A stretch of 5,472 bases of DNA from Pseudomonadota bacterium (GCA_023392555.1 JAEVYW010000091.1:1-5472), one strand, 5' to 3'. Positions 1 to 5,472 are shown, counted from the first letter of the stretch. Notes: generated by a model from the letters alone, not told the origin. A program made the numbers and translations.

Positions 1-280
1 GTTCCTGGGTCAGCGTCGCTGCGATGAGGTCGGCGCGCTCGCGCAGCAGTGCCGCCGCCTTGTGCAGGATCGCTCCGCGTTTCTCGACGTCCATCGCGCG
101 CCATTCGGGCCACGCGCGGTTCGACGCCTCCAGCGCCTCTTGGAGATCGGCTTTGGTCGCGTAAGGGACTTCGGCAATCCCGCTTGCAGTGACCGGATTG
201 ACGACCGTGTGGGCATCGCGGCCTTCGCCGCTTTTCCAGACGCCGTCGATGAAGAGCTTGAGGTCGGTTTCGTATCCCAT
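1..280 (-). CDS. Aldehyde dehydrogenase family protein, N-terminal part (possibly succinate-semialdehyde dehydrogenase)
   Basis: This is the first 93 codons of a minus-strand gene that runs off the left edge. The protein begins MGYETDLKLFIDGVW and continues through a VNPVT segment near residues 33-37, an AWPEW segment near 62-66, and a helix rich in Ala, Leu and Arg (KAAALLRERADLIA) near 77-90. This order is the standard N-terminus of NAD(P)-dependent aldehyde dehydrogenases, in which an FIDG(E/V)W strand leads to the NP motif and a helical 'aW...R...L...A.ll..r...ia' region. These enzymes oxidise an aldehyde to the acid with NAD(P)+. The catalytic Cys and Glu and the Rossmann motif lie outside the window, so the substrate cannot be read. 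The N-terminus most resembles proteins annotated as succinate-semialdehyde dehydrogenase, which is only a guess. A GAGG sequence ten bases before the ATG supports the start. The gene is divergent from the SCP2/CoA-transferase operon and may share its control region. Confidence 0.88.
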   Translation of the reverse strand, partial: MGYETDLKLFIDGVWKSGEGRDAHTVVNPVTASGIAEVPYATKADLQEALEASNRAWPEWRAMDVEKRGAILHKAAALLRERADLIAATLTQE

Positions 281-302
281 GGCCGACGCCTCTACGCCTG
301 CC

Positions 303-317
303 TTGAACGGCCTTCAA
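303..317. promoter_or_regulatory. Candidate operator: TTGAA-N5-TTCAA palindrome between divergent genes
   Basis: In the 70-base gap between the aldehyde dehydrogenase and SCP2 starts, TTGAA (303-307) and TTCAA (313-317) form a perfect 5-base inverted repeat around a 5-base spacer, CGGCC. The same stretch can be read as a near-perfect tandem repeat of ten bases (301-310 and 311-320, one mismatch). A palindrome of this size placed centrally in a divergent intergenic region suits a dimeric repressor of the TetR or MarR type. No regulator gene lies in the window and a 5+5 palindrome can occur by chance, so this is a tentative call. Nothing else is recognisable in the gap apart from the two ribosome binding sites. 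Confidence 0.3.
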
Positions 318-350
318 CGGTTGGCTAGGCCGGAGGAAAGGAGAGCGCTC

Positions 351-662
351 ATGACCAAGCAAGAACTCGTTGCGAAGATGCAGGAAGGTGGGGCCTGGGT
401 GCCGGGCAAGAAGGTGAAGATCGACTTCGGCGGCGACCAAGGTGCTATCCTGCTGGACGGCGCGGGCCAGCAGGTCAGCGACATCCCCTCGGACGCCAAT
501 GCCGCGGACACCACGATCAAGGTCACTTGGGACGATTGGCAGCAGATGGCGGCCGGCCAGCTCGACGGCATGACGGCGTTCATGACGGGCAAGCTCAAGA
601 TCGAAGGCGACATGTCGAACGCCATGCAGCTTCAGGGCGTTCTGGCGAAGCTGCGGTCCTAA
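351..662 (+). CDS. Stand-alone SCP2 sterol-binding domain protein
   Basis: This is a 103-residue protein made of one sterol carrier protein 2 (SCP2) domain with no fused partner. The visible family pattern is a beta-rich first half (KKVKIDFGG, then GAILLDG), an '[12 protein letters not shown]' strand-helix near residues 60-71, and the diagnostic 'G-(x)[17 protein letters not shown]' segment followed by an AMQL helix at the C-terminus. SCP2 domains form a hydrophobic tunnel that binds fatty acids, fatty acyl-CoA or sterols. There is no signal peptide, so the protein is probably cytosolic. The start is set by a strong ribosome binding site (GGAGG at 332-336 and AAGGAG at 339-343 region) just before the ATG. 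Upstream in-frame ATGs would read antisense through the aldehyde dehydrogenase and are rejected. It is the first gene of the operon and ends two bases before scoA, which suggests it supplies or buffers a lipid substrate for that pathway. The ligand is unknown. Confidence 0.92.
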   Translation: MTKQELVAKMQEGGAWVPGKKVKIDFGGDQGAILLDGAGQQVSDIPSDANAADTTIKVTWDDWQQMAAGQLDGMTAFMTGKLKIEGDMSNAMQLQGVLAKLRS

Positions 663-664
663 GA

Positions 665-1372
665 ATGCGCAAGATCTACCCGAATGCCGAGGCTGCGCTC
701 GACGGCCTGCTGTTCGACGGCATGATGATCGCCGCGGGCGGGTTCGGCCTGTGCGGCATTCCGGAGCGGCTGATCGATGCGATCCAGGCGTCGGGCGTCA
801 AGGACCTTACCATCGCGTCGAACAATGCCGGCATCGACAATGAAGGCCTCGGCAAGCTGCTTCGCACTCGGCAGGTGAAGAAGATGATCTCGTCCTACGT
901 GGGCGAGAACAAGGAGTTCGAGCGCCAGTATCTCGCGGGCGAGCTCGAGGTGGAGTTCAACCCGCAGGGCACGCTCGCCGAGCGCATGCGCGCTGGCGGT
1001 GCAGGCATTCCGGGCTTCTTCACCAAGACGGGCGTCGGCACGCTCGTTGCCGAGGGCAAGGAAGTGCAGGTCTTCGACGGCGAGGAATATGTGCTGGAGC
1101 GCGGCATCCGAGCGGATCTGTCGATCGTGAAGGGCTGGAAGGGCGACGAGAGCGGAAACCTCATCTTCCGCAAGACCTCGCGCAACTTCAACGCGCCCGC
1201 GGCGACCTGCGGCAAGGTCTGCGTCGCTGAGGTCGAGGAGATCGTTCCGGTCGGCTCGCTCGACCCGGACTGCATTCATCTGCCTTCGATTTACGTGAAG
1301 CGGCTGATCCTCGGCGCGCCGTACGACAAGAAGATCGAGTTCCGCACCGTTCGCGAAAGGGAAGCGGCATGA
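665..1372 (+). CDS. scoA: Succinyl-CoA:3-oxoacid CoA-transferase, subunit A
   Basis: This is the 235-residue alpha subunit of a family I CoA-transferase. With subunit B it moves CoA from succinyl-CoA to a 3-oxoacid such as acetoacetate, giving succinate and the 3-oxoacyl-CoA, in the cytosol. The PROSITE-type subunit A signature is complete at residues 18-33 ([16 protein letters not shown]). Further family segments are [17 protein letters not shown], a [18 protein letters not shown] block in the middle, and [16 protein letters not shown]. These match ScoA of the Bacillus type more closely than I would expect for AtoD or PcaI, but exact substrate is not proven. The ATG two bases after the SCP2 stop was chosen because the protein begins there with the usual family N-terminus. 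The upstream extension is a frame shadow of SCP2. The stop overlaps the next start by four bases (ATGA), so translation is probably coupled. Its partner subunit is one gene further on instead of adjacent. Confidence 0.95.
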   Translation: MRKIYPNAEAALDGLLFDGMMIAAGGFGLCGIPERLIDAIQASGVKDLTIASNNAGIDNEGLGKLLRTRQVKKMISSYVGENKEFERQYLAGELEVEFNPQGTLAERMRAGGAGIPGFFTKTGVGTLVAEGKEVQVFDGEEYVLERGIRADLSIVKGWKGDESGNLIFRKTSRNFNAPAATCGKVCVAEVEEIVPVGSLDPDCIHLPSIYVKRLILGAPYDKKIEFRTVREREAA

Positions 1373-1878
1373 AGGCCTTTGTGATCGCGGCTGCGTTGAT
1401 TGCCTCCTCGGCGGCTGCGCAGGCGCCCGCCAGCCCATCCGCCGACCTGGTCGCGATCGATAAGGCGATTTCAGACGTTTACGCCGTCATCTCCGGCCCG
1501 CCGGGGCAGAAGCGCGACTTCGTGAAGATGCGGACGATGTTCGCGCCGAACGCGCTCCTCCGCGTGATCACGCCGACCGGTCTCAAGGGTGGAACGCTGG
1601 ACGAATATATCGCCAAGAGCGGGGCGACGCTCGAGAAGGAAGGTTTCACCGAGACCGAGCTTGGTCGCCGCACGGAAATCTACGGCAATCTCGCCACCGT
1701 CTGGTCGTCCTATGACGGCCGCACGGCGACCGGCACCTTCAAAACGCGCGGCATCAACAGCTTCCAACTGGTCAAGGTCGGCGGCGAGTGGCTCGTCGCG
1801 TCGATCCTGTGGCAGCAGGAAACGCCGCAGCTTCCGCTTCCGTCCGACCTCGCCGGCTCAAAGCCCGCGGCCAAATAA
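1369..1878 (+). CDS. Exported NTF2-like (SnoaL/DUF4440-type) protein
   Basis: This is a 169-residue protein with a Sec signal peptide: MK, then a hydrophobic Ala/Ile stretch at residues 3-12, and likely cleavage after the AAA at 15-17 (an alternative site is AQA at 17-19). The mature part has the layout of the NTF2-like cone fold. An N-terminal helix ([16 protein letters not shown]) is followed by the '[14 protein letters not shown]' segment, a middle helix, and C-terminal strands [29 protein letters not shown] and LWQQE. NTF2-like proteins may be enzymes or binding proteins, and no catalytic set can be identified here. The cell location should be periplasmic. The ATG overlaps the scoA stop (ATGA) and has GAAAGGGA just upstream. 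The gene lies between the two subunits of a cytosolic CoA-transferase, which is an odd place for an exported protein. It is intact, has codon use like its neighbours, and shows no mobile-element borders. Its function is unknown. Confidence 0.85.
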   Translation: MKAFVIAAALIASSAAAQAPASPSADLVAIDKAISDVYAVISGPPGQKRDFVKMRTMFAPNALLRVITPTGLKGGTLDEYIAKSGATLEKEGFTETELGRRTEIYGNLATVWSSYDGRTATGTFKTRGINSFQLVKVGGEWLVASILWQQETPQLPLPSDLAGSKPAAK

Positions 1879-1896
1879 GCAGGAACAGAACGACAC

Positions 1897-2532
1897 ATGC
1901 CCTGGGACCGCAACCAGATGGCCGCGCGCGCGGCCAAGGAACTTCGCGACGGTTATTACGTGAATCTCGGCATCGGCATTCCGACGCTGGTCGCGAACAA
2001 CATTCCGGACGGGATGGAAGTCACGCTGCAGAGCGAAAACGGAATGCTCGGCATCGGCCCGTTCCCGTACGAGGACGAGATCGACGCCGATCTCATCAAC
2101 GCCGGCAAGCAGACCGTGAGCCAGCTTCCGCAGACCAGCTATTTCGACAGCGCGCAGAGCTTCGCGATGATCCGCGGCGGGCACATCGATCTCACCGTGC
2201 TCGGCGCGATGGAGATCAGCCAGGACGGCGACATCGCCAATTGGATGATCCCGGGCAAGATGATCAAGGGCATGGGCGGCGCGATGGACCTCGTCGCCGG
2301 GGTGAAGAAGATCATCGTGGTGATGGAGCACACGTCCAAGAACGGCGATCCGAAGTTCATCCCGCACTGCACGCTGCCGCTGACCGGCAAGAACGTGGTC
2401 GACATGATCATCACCGACCTCGCGGTGTTCCAGCGACCGGACCACGACAGTCGCTTCAAGCTGATCGAGGTAGCGCCAGGCGTGACTCCCGAAGAAGTGC
2501 GCGAGAAGACGACGGCGGCCTACGACGAGTGA
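1897..2532 (+). CDS. scoB: Succinyl-CoA:3-oxoacid CoA-transferase, subunit B
   Basis: This is the 211-residue beta subunit, partner of scoA, and carries the catalytic residue. The subunit B signature LQSENG is at residues 44-49, and Glu47 is the expected nucleophile that forms the glutamyl-CoA thioester. Other family blocks are [13 protein letters not shown] near 22-34, the [18 protein letters not shown] block and GAMEIS after it, NWMIPGK, and [15 protein letters not shown]. Length is normal for the family. The ATG lies 18 bases after the NTF2-like stop, with only a modest AGGA (1881-1884) twelve bases upstream, so the subunit may depend partly on readthrough translation of the operon. The stop overlaps the GTG start of the next gene (GTGA). 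In most genomes the B gene follows A directly, often overlapping it, whereas here one complete gene intervenes. The resemblance to Bacillus ScoB is strong across the full length. Acetoacetate is the likely but untested substrate. Confidence 0.95.
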   Translation: MPWDRNQMAARAAKELRDGYYVNLGIGIPTLVANNIPDGMEVTLQSENGMLGIGPFPYEDEIDADLINAGKQTVSQLPQTSYFDSAQSFAMIRGGHIDLTVLGAMEISQDGDIANWMIPGKMIKGMGGAMDLVAGVKKIIVVMEHTSKNGDPKFIPHCTLPLTGKNVVDMIITDLAVFQRPDHDSRFKLIEVAPGVTPEEVREKTTAAYDE

Positions 2533-2807
2533 AGCGCTCCGCGGTCTTCGCGGCGCTCCTCCTCGCCGCATGCGAGGCCCGCAAGCCCACCGTCATCGAC
2601 GGATCGTCGGCTGAAACCTACGCGAAGACAGTCGCGGCGGCTCGGCGGGACTTGCCCGACGCGGACAGGCTCGCGTTCGATCGAGCGATAAAAACAGTGG
2701 GCGGCCGCCGCTACGCGAGCCGCGATCCCGACGCGTTGGCGCGGGTCACGTTCGACGGTATGACCGCCGCGCAAGTCGTCGTCGATCAGAGGGCGCGGGA
2801 ACAGTAA
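2529..2807 (+). CDS. Small lipoprotein, DUF6694-like, GTG start
   Basis: This is a 92-residue protein starting at GTG and overlapping the scoB stop by four bases (GTGA). No ATG is available before the middle of the frame. The start gives a short, complete lipoprotein signal: Met(GTG)-Lys-Arg, a hydrophobic run, and the lipobox LAAC with Cys15 as the lipidated residue. The residue after Cys is Glu, so outer-membrane sorting is likely. The mature part has '[12 protein letters not shown]' (20-31), a charged helix up to about residue 56, a 'RDPDAL' segment and a final '[10 protein letters not shown]' segment. This resembles the DUF6694 lipoprotein family, recalled from the IDGSS-type motif and the GxTAxx ending; family membership is moderately sure and function is unknown. 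Codons such as AGG, ATA and TTG are somewhat commoner than in neighbours. Thirteen bases separate it from the next start. Confidence 0.78.
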   Translation: MKRSAVFAALLLAACEARKPTVIDGSSAETYAKTVAAARRDLPDADRLAFDRAIKTVGGRRYASRDPDALARVTFDGMTAAQVVVDQRAREQ

Positions 2808-2814
2808 AAAGGGG
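2806..2814 (+). promoter_or_regulatory. Ribosome binding site that decides the next start
   Basis: The run AAAAAGGGG ends directly against a first ATG (2815) and six bases before a second in-frame ATG (2821). Spacing favours the second ATG, which also gives a normal lipoprotein signal beginning MRKLL. Confidence 0.6.
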
Positions 2815-2820
2815 ATGCCG

Positions 2821-3705
2821 ATGCGTAAGCTTTTGTGTGCCGTTGCCGTCTTGGCGCTTGCCGCCTGTAGTCAGAACAATGCGGCGAACGAGAACGCTTC
2901 TGCCAATGCGACGGCGAACGCCGCTGCCCCTGCTGCCGGAGCCGCGCTGCGCCTCGTCCGCCTCGATTGCGGCAAGATCGCCTTCAAAAACTTCGATAAA
3001 TTCTTCTCGGACAAGCCGGGTCTGTACACGACCGGTCCGAAGGACGTGACCGACAGCTGCTACGTCATTCGTCACGGCGACCAGGTGATGCTGTGGGACG
3101 CCGGGCTCCCCGCGGCCCTCAAGGGCAGTAGCGCTCCGCTCGGTGACAACGGCACGATGAGCCTCGAGAAGACGATCGTGGAGCAGCTGGCGCAGCTCAA
3201 CCTGAAGCCCGAGGACATCGACATCGTCGGCATCAGCCACAGCCACAGCGATCACACTGGCCAGGCCGCGCTATTCCCGAATGCGAAGCTGATCATCGGC
3301 ACTCAGGATTTCACGCTCGCCCAGGAGCCGGCGCGGCCGGGCGGACCGAATCCGATCGCGCCGTGGACGAAGGACGGAGCCAAGGTCGAGAAGGCGAGCG
3401 GGGACGTCGACGTATTCGGCGACGGCTCGGTGACGATGCTCGAGCTGCCGGGCCATACGCCGGACCATCACGCGCTTCTGGTGAAGCTGGCGTCCGGTCC
3501 CGTGCTTCTGACGGGCGATCTCTATCACTCGACCGAAGCGCGCGAGAAGCGCGGCGTCCCGCCGTTCAACACCGATCGCGCGCAGACGCTCCAGTCGATG
3601 GACAAGTTCGAAGCGCTGGCGAAGAAGCTCGGCGCCAAGGTCATCATCCAGCACGAGCCCAACGATATTTCGAAGCTGCCCGCCTTCCCGCAAGCGGCGC
3701 AGTAG
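2821..3705 (+). CDS. Metallo-beta-lactamase-fold lipoprotein, N-acyl homoserine lactonase-like
   Basis: This is a 294-residue protein with a lipoprotein signal (MRKLLCAVAVLALAAC, Cys16 lipidated, Ser at +2, so outer-membrane sorting is likely). A low-complexity Ala/Asn/Glu linker follows at about residues 17-42. The rest is a metallo-beta-lactamase domain. It has the metal motif HSHSDH at 140-145 (His140, His142, Asp144, His145), His212 in LPGHTPDH, Asp233 in TGDLYH and His278 in IIQHEP. All ligands for a two-metal site are present, so the enzyme should be active. The 'LDCG...SCYVIRHG...LWDAGLP' N-terminal part is that of the AHL lactonase (AiiA/AttM) branch, whose members hydrolyse lactones. 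The AiiA Tyr three residues after the bridging Asp is not matched here; a Tyr lies two after it (Tyr235). Substrate is therefore uncertain: an acyl-homoserine lactone, another lactone or an ester. An alternative start at 2815 adds only two residues. Confidence 0.88.
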   Translation: MRKLLCAVAVLALAACSQNNAANENASANATANAAAPAAGAALRLVRLDCGKIAFKNFDKFFSDKPGLYTTGPKDVTDSCYVIRHGDQVMLWDAGLPAALKGSSAPLGDNGTMSLEKTIVEQLAQLNLKPEDIDIVGISHSHSDHTGQAALFPNAKLIIGTQDFTLAQEPARPGGPNPIAPWTKDGAKVEKASGDVDVFGDGSVTMLELPGHTPDHHALLVKLASGPVLLTGDLYHSTEAREKRGVPPFNTDRAQTLQSMDKFEALAKKLGAKVIIQHEPNDISKLPAFPQAAQ

Positions 3706-3706
3706 G

Positions 3707-4705
3707 ATGCGCGCGCTTCGCTCTCACGCGCCAGGCGGCCCGGAGACGCTGACGGTCGACGAGGTCGCGGATCCCCGGCCAGGACCGGGTGAGCTTCTCG
3801 TGCGGGTGCGCGCGTCGTCGATCAACTTCCCGGACGTCCTCATCATCGAGGACAAGTATCAGCTGAAGCCGCCGCGGCCGTTCGCGCCGGGTGGGGAAGT
3901 CGCGGGCGAGGTCGAAGTCGTTGGCGAGGGCGTGCAGGGCTGGAAAGTCGGCGACCGGCTGGTCGCGGTGCCGGGCTTCGGCGGGCTGTCCGAGAAGATC
4001 GTGATCAACGCGCGAACGGCGTTTCGCCTGCCCGAGGAGCGCAGCTTCGAAGAGGGTGCGGCGCTTCTGCTGACCTACGCGACCTCGATCCACGCCTTGC
4101 TGGACCGTGGGAGGCTGCAGGCTGGGCAGACCGTGCTCGTCCTCGGCGCGGCCGGCGGTGTCGGGCTGGCGGCGGTCGAGCTTGCCAAGGCCTACGAGGC
4201 ACGGGTCATCGCCGCGGTGTCGTCGGAAGAGAAAGCGCAGGCTGCGCGTGATGCCGGTGCGGACGAGGCCATCGTCTATCCACAGGGTCCTTTCGACAAG
4301 GACGGGCAGAAGGCGCTCGCACAGCAGTTCAAGGATGCGGTTGGGCCGGCCGGAGCCGACATTATTTTCGATCCGGTCGGTGGCGATTATGCCGAGCCGG
4401 CGCTCCGAGCGATCGCATGGGAAGGACGCTATCTCGTCGTCGGCTTCCCGGCTGGGATCCCGAAGCTTCCGCTCAATCTCACGTTGCTCAAGAGCTGCGA
4501 CGTTTGCGGGGTATTCTGGGGTGCATTTGCCGCCCGCGATCCGCGCGCCAATGCGGCGCATGTGGACACCTTGTTCCAGCTGTGGCGCAAGGGGATGATC
4601 GCTCCGCGGATCAGCGAAACCTACCCGCTCGAGCGCGGCGGCGACGCGATCCGCGCCCTGTCCGAACGCCGGGTGATCGGGAAGCTGGTCGTCACGCTGG
4701 ACTGA
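3707..4705 (+). CDS. Zinc-free MDR-family oxidoreductase, NADPH:quinone oxidoreductase-type
   Basis: This is a 332-residue medium-chain dehydrogenase/reductase. The GroES-like N-terminal part contains 'SSINFPDVLIIEDKYQ' near residues 37-52 and 'FAPGGEVAGEV' near 59-69. The Rossmann part has the dinucleotide-binding motif GAAGGVGLAA at 147-156. Further family segments are 'GADIIFDPVGG', 'GRYLVVGF' and, at the C-terminus, 'RVIGKLVVTLD'. The Cys-rich structural zinc loop and the catalytic zinc ligands of alcohol dehydrogenases are absent, so it belongs to the QOR / enoyl reductase branch, which transfers hydride from NADPH to quinones or to alpha,beta-unsaturated carbonyls, including acyl-CoA or acyl thioesters. 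The ATG lies one base after the stop of the lactonase-like gene with no separate strong ribosome binding site, so its translation is probably coupled. It is the last gene of the operon. A lipid or carbonyl-reduction role fits the CoA-transferase setting, but the true substrate is not visible. Confidence 0.9.
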   Translation: MRALRSHAPGGPETLTVDEVADPRPGPGELLVRVRASSINFPDVLIIEDKYQLKPPRPFAPGGEVAGEVEVVGEGVQGWKVGDRLVAVPGFGGLSEKIVINARTAFRLPEERSFEEGAALLLTYATSIHALLDRGRLQAGQTVLVLGAAGGVGLAAVELAKAYEARVIAAVSSEEKAQAARDAGADEAIVYPQGPFDKDGQKALAQQFKDAVGPAGADIIFDPVGGDYAEPALRAIAWEGRYLVVGFPAGIPKLPLNLTLLKSCDVCGVFWGAFAARDPRANAAHVDTLFQLWRKGMIAPRISETYPLERGGDAIRALSERRVIGKLVVTLD

Positions 4706-4752
4706 TCAGCGCTGCGACCCTATTTCGCTGGTCAAACAAGCAAGGGACACAG

Positions 4753-5085
4753 ATGACCCAGTTCGACGACCGCGAACGCGCGTTCGAGACCAAGTTCGCC
4801 CATGACGAGGAGCTGAAGTTCCGGGTGATCGCCCGCCGCAACCGCCTTCTGGGCGAGTGGGCCGCCGGCAAGATGGGCCTGTCGGAGGCCGAGACCGCTT
4901 CCTATGCCAAGGACGTGGTCCGCGCTGATTTCGAGGAAGCCGGCGATGGCGACGTGATCCGCAAGGTCCTTGGCGACCTTACCTCGGCCGGCGTCGAGAC
5001 CAGCGAAGCGGAGATCAAGCAGACGCTCGACCACAAGGAAGTCGAAGCCAAGCGTCAGATCATGGAATCCCTGGGCGGCCAGTGA
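4753..5085 (+). CDS. F1-ATPase inhibitor subunit zeta (DUF1476)
   Basis: This is a 110-residue protein of the DUF1476 family, the zeta inhibitor of alphaproteobacterial F1-ATPase characterised in Paracoccus denitrificans. It binds F1 and blocks ATP hydrolysis while sparing synthesis. The N-terminus MTQFDDRERAFETKFAHDEE is the conserved inhibitory region. It is followed by ARRNRLLGEWAAGKMGLS near residues 27-44 and 'YAKDVVRADFEEAGDGDVIRKV', then a C-terminal helix. All family landmarks appear intact and length is typical. There is no signal peptide, so it acts in the cytosol at the membrane-bound ATP synthase. The start is supported by AAGGG (4742-4746) a few bases upstream. The 47-base gap before it is the longest break between plus-strand genes after position 350, so it may begin a separate transcription unit. 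It is followed one base later by bolA, a grouping also seen in other alphaproteobacteria to my recollection. Confidence 0.93.
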   Translation: MTQFDDRERAFETKFAHDEELKFRVIARRNRLLGEWAAGKMGLSEAETASYAKDVVRADFEEAGDGDVIRKVLGDLTSAGVETSEAEIKQTLDHKEVEAKRQIMESLGGQ

Positions 5086-5086
5086 C

Positions 5087-5332
5087 ATGCCGATGGCCGC
5101 AACCGACATCGAGCGGCTGATCCGCGACGCCATCCCGGACGCGGAAGTTACCATCCGCGATCTCGCCGGAGACGGAGATCATTATGCTGCCCGCGTCGTC
5201 AGCCTGGCCTTTGCCGGCATGCCGCGGGTCAAGCAGCACCAGCTCGTCTATCGGGCTCTCGGCGGCCGGATGGGCGGGGAATTGCATGCGCTGCAGCTTG
5301 AGACGGCAGCGCCATCAGGAGACCAGAAATGA
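5087..5332 (+). CDS. bolA: BolA family protein
   Basis: This is an 81-residue BolA/IbaG-type protein. It has the N-terminal helix (DIERLIRDAIPDAEVTI), the strand 'DLAGDGDHYAARVVS' at about 25-39, the central helix 'RVKQHQLVYRALGGRM' and the ending 'GELHALQL'. His67 of LHAL is the position of the invariant BolA histidine that helps bind a [2Fe-2S] cluster shared with a monothiol glutaredoxin. Those proteins take part in iron-sulfur cluster trafficking and iron sensing in the cytosol. No Cys is present, as is usual in IbaG-like members. The start is at 5087, one base after the zeta stop; a second in-frame ATG at 5093 would shorten it by two residues and cannot be excluded because no clear ribosome binding site separates them. 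The stop overlaps the glutaredoxin start (ATGA), which fits the known physical partnership. Confidence 0.93.
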   Translation: MPMAATDIERLIRDAIPDAEVTIRDLAGDGDHYAARVVSLAFAGMPRVKQHQLVYRALGGRMGGELHALQLETAAPSGDQK

Positions 5333-5472
5333 GCGATGCAAACAGCCGCATCGACGAGATCGTCAAGGGCAACGACGTCGTCCTCTTCATGAAGGGCACG
5401 CCGCTTTTTCCGCAATGCGGATTTTCCAGCCGCGCCATCAGCATCCTCGAGCATCTCGGCGTACCGTTCGAG
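5329..5472 (+). CDS. grxD: Monothiol CGFS glutaredoxin, N-terminal part
   Basis: The first 48 codons of a Grx4/GrxD-type protein continue beyond the right edge. The sequence shows 'NDVVLFMKGTP' with the glutathione-binding Lys22 and the active-site CGFS at residues 30-33, followed by 'SRAISILEHLGVPFE'. The single active-site Cys30 is the residue that, with glutathione, coordinates a bridging [2Fe-2S] cluster in homodimers or in BolA heterodimers. This makes it an Fe-S carrier more than a disulfide reductase. The start overlaps the bolA stop by four bases (ATGA) and has AGGAG at 5317-5321, seven bases before the ATG. The C-terminal GSH-binding half lies outside the window. Confidence 0.95.
   Translation, partial: MSDANSRIDEIVKGNDVVLFMKGTPLFPQCGFSSRAISILEHLGVPFE

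Noticed and set aside
303..331. Possible promoter with TTGAAC (303-308), 17-base spacer and TAGGCC (326-331), and a mirror-image set on the minus strand
   Set aside because: The -10 boxes are poor and so close to the start codons that transcripts would begin at or inside the ribosome binding sites; not enough to call a promoter.
659..1438. Long minus-strand open frame of 259 codons opposite scoA
   Set aside because: It is a shadow of the GC-rich codon pattern; the product is Arg/Ala/Leu/Asp-rich with no family pattern, whereas the plus strand carries the full CoA-transferase signature.
1858..2571. Minus-strand open frame of 237 codons opposite scoB
   Set aside because: It is an antisense shadow with His/Arg/Asp-rich composition and no recognisable motif; scoB is certain on the other strand.
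1788..2807. Plus-strand frame of 339 codons that ends as the small lipoprotein
   Set aside because: Its first two thirds are an out-of-frame read of the NTF2-like gene and scoB; only the part from the GTG at 2529 looks like a real protein.
2869..2946. Repeat-like Ala/Asn codons after the lipobox of the lactonase-like gene
   Set aside because: They are a low-complexity linker typical of lipoproteins, not a DNA repeat or recombination element.
3644..4561. Minus-strand open frame of 305 codons opposite the MDR reductase
   Set aside because: Although long, its Arg-rich product has no domain and lies wholly across the stop/start junction and body of well-supported plus-strand genes.
4706..4752. 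Possible terminator or promoter in the gap before the zeta gene (CAGCGCTG at 4707-4714; TGGACT and TATTTC spaced by 17 bases)
   Set aside because: The 8-base palindrome has no loop and no T-run, so it is not an intrinsic terminator, and the promoter-like boxes match consensus only weakly.

Overview
The window looks like ordinary, tightly packed chromosome from an alphaproteobacterium, most likely a sphingomonad. This is inferred from the GC-rich, codon-biased genes, from the F1-ATPase zeta inhibitor - BolA - CGFS glutaredoxin block at the right edge, and from lipoproteins with Ala/Asn-rich linkers. No species can be named from the sequence alone. There are no rRNA, tRNA, CRISPR or insertion-sequence signals, and no gene-free stretch longer than about 70 bases.

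Layout. On the left edge (1-280, minus strand) is the N-terminus of an NAD(P)-dependent aldehyde dehydrogenase. It is divergent from everything else and separated by a 70-base gap that holds a TTGAA-N5-TTCAA palindrome. From 351 to 4705 seven plus-strand genes lie nearly end to end and look like one operon: a stand-alone SCP2 lipid-binding protein, CoA-transferase subunit A (scoA), an exported NTF2-like protein, CoA-transferase subunit B (scoB), a small GTG-start lipoprotein (DUF6694-like), a lactonase-like metallo-beta-lactamase-fold lipoprotein, and a zinc-free NADPH:quinone oxidoreductase-type enzyme. Gaps inside it run from a 4-base overlap to 18 bases. After a 47-base gap comes a second block: the F1-ATPase zeta inhibitor subunit, BolA, and a monothiol glutaredoxin cut by the right edge.

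How the genes fit together. ScoA and ScoB form a succinyl-CoA:3-oxoacid CoA-transferase, which activates acetoacetate or a related 3-oxoacid. SCP2 and the MDR reductase fit a lipid or carbon-catabolism setting, and the divergent aldehyde dehydrogenase may be part of it. Three exported proteins (one periplasmic, two lipoproteins) are interleaved with the cytosolic enzymes, and one of them separates the two CoA-transferase subunits. That is the most unusual point of the window. The right-hand block is conserved alphaproteobacterial housekeeping: BolA and CGFS glutaredoxin act together in Fe-S cluster trafficking, and zeta blocks ATP hydrolysis by F1.

I see no convincing evidence of an entirely new system. 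The best leads are the split scoA/scoB arrangement, the small lipoprotein that is easy to miss, and the anchored lactonase-like protein of unknown substrate.
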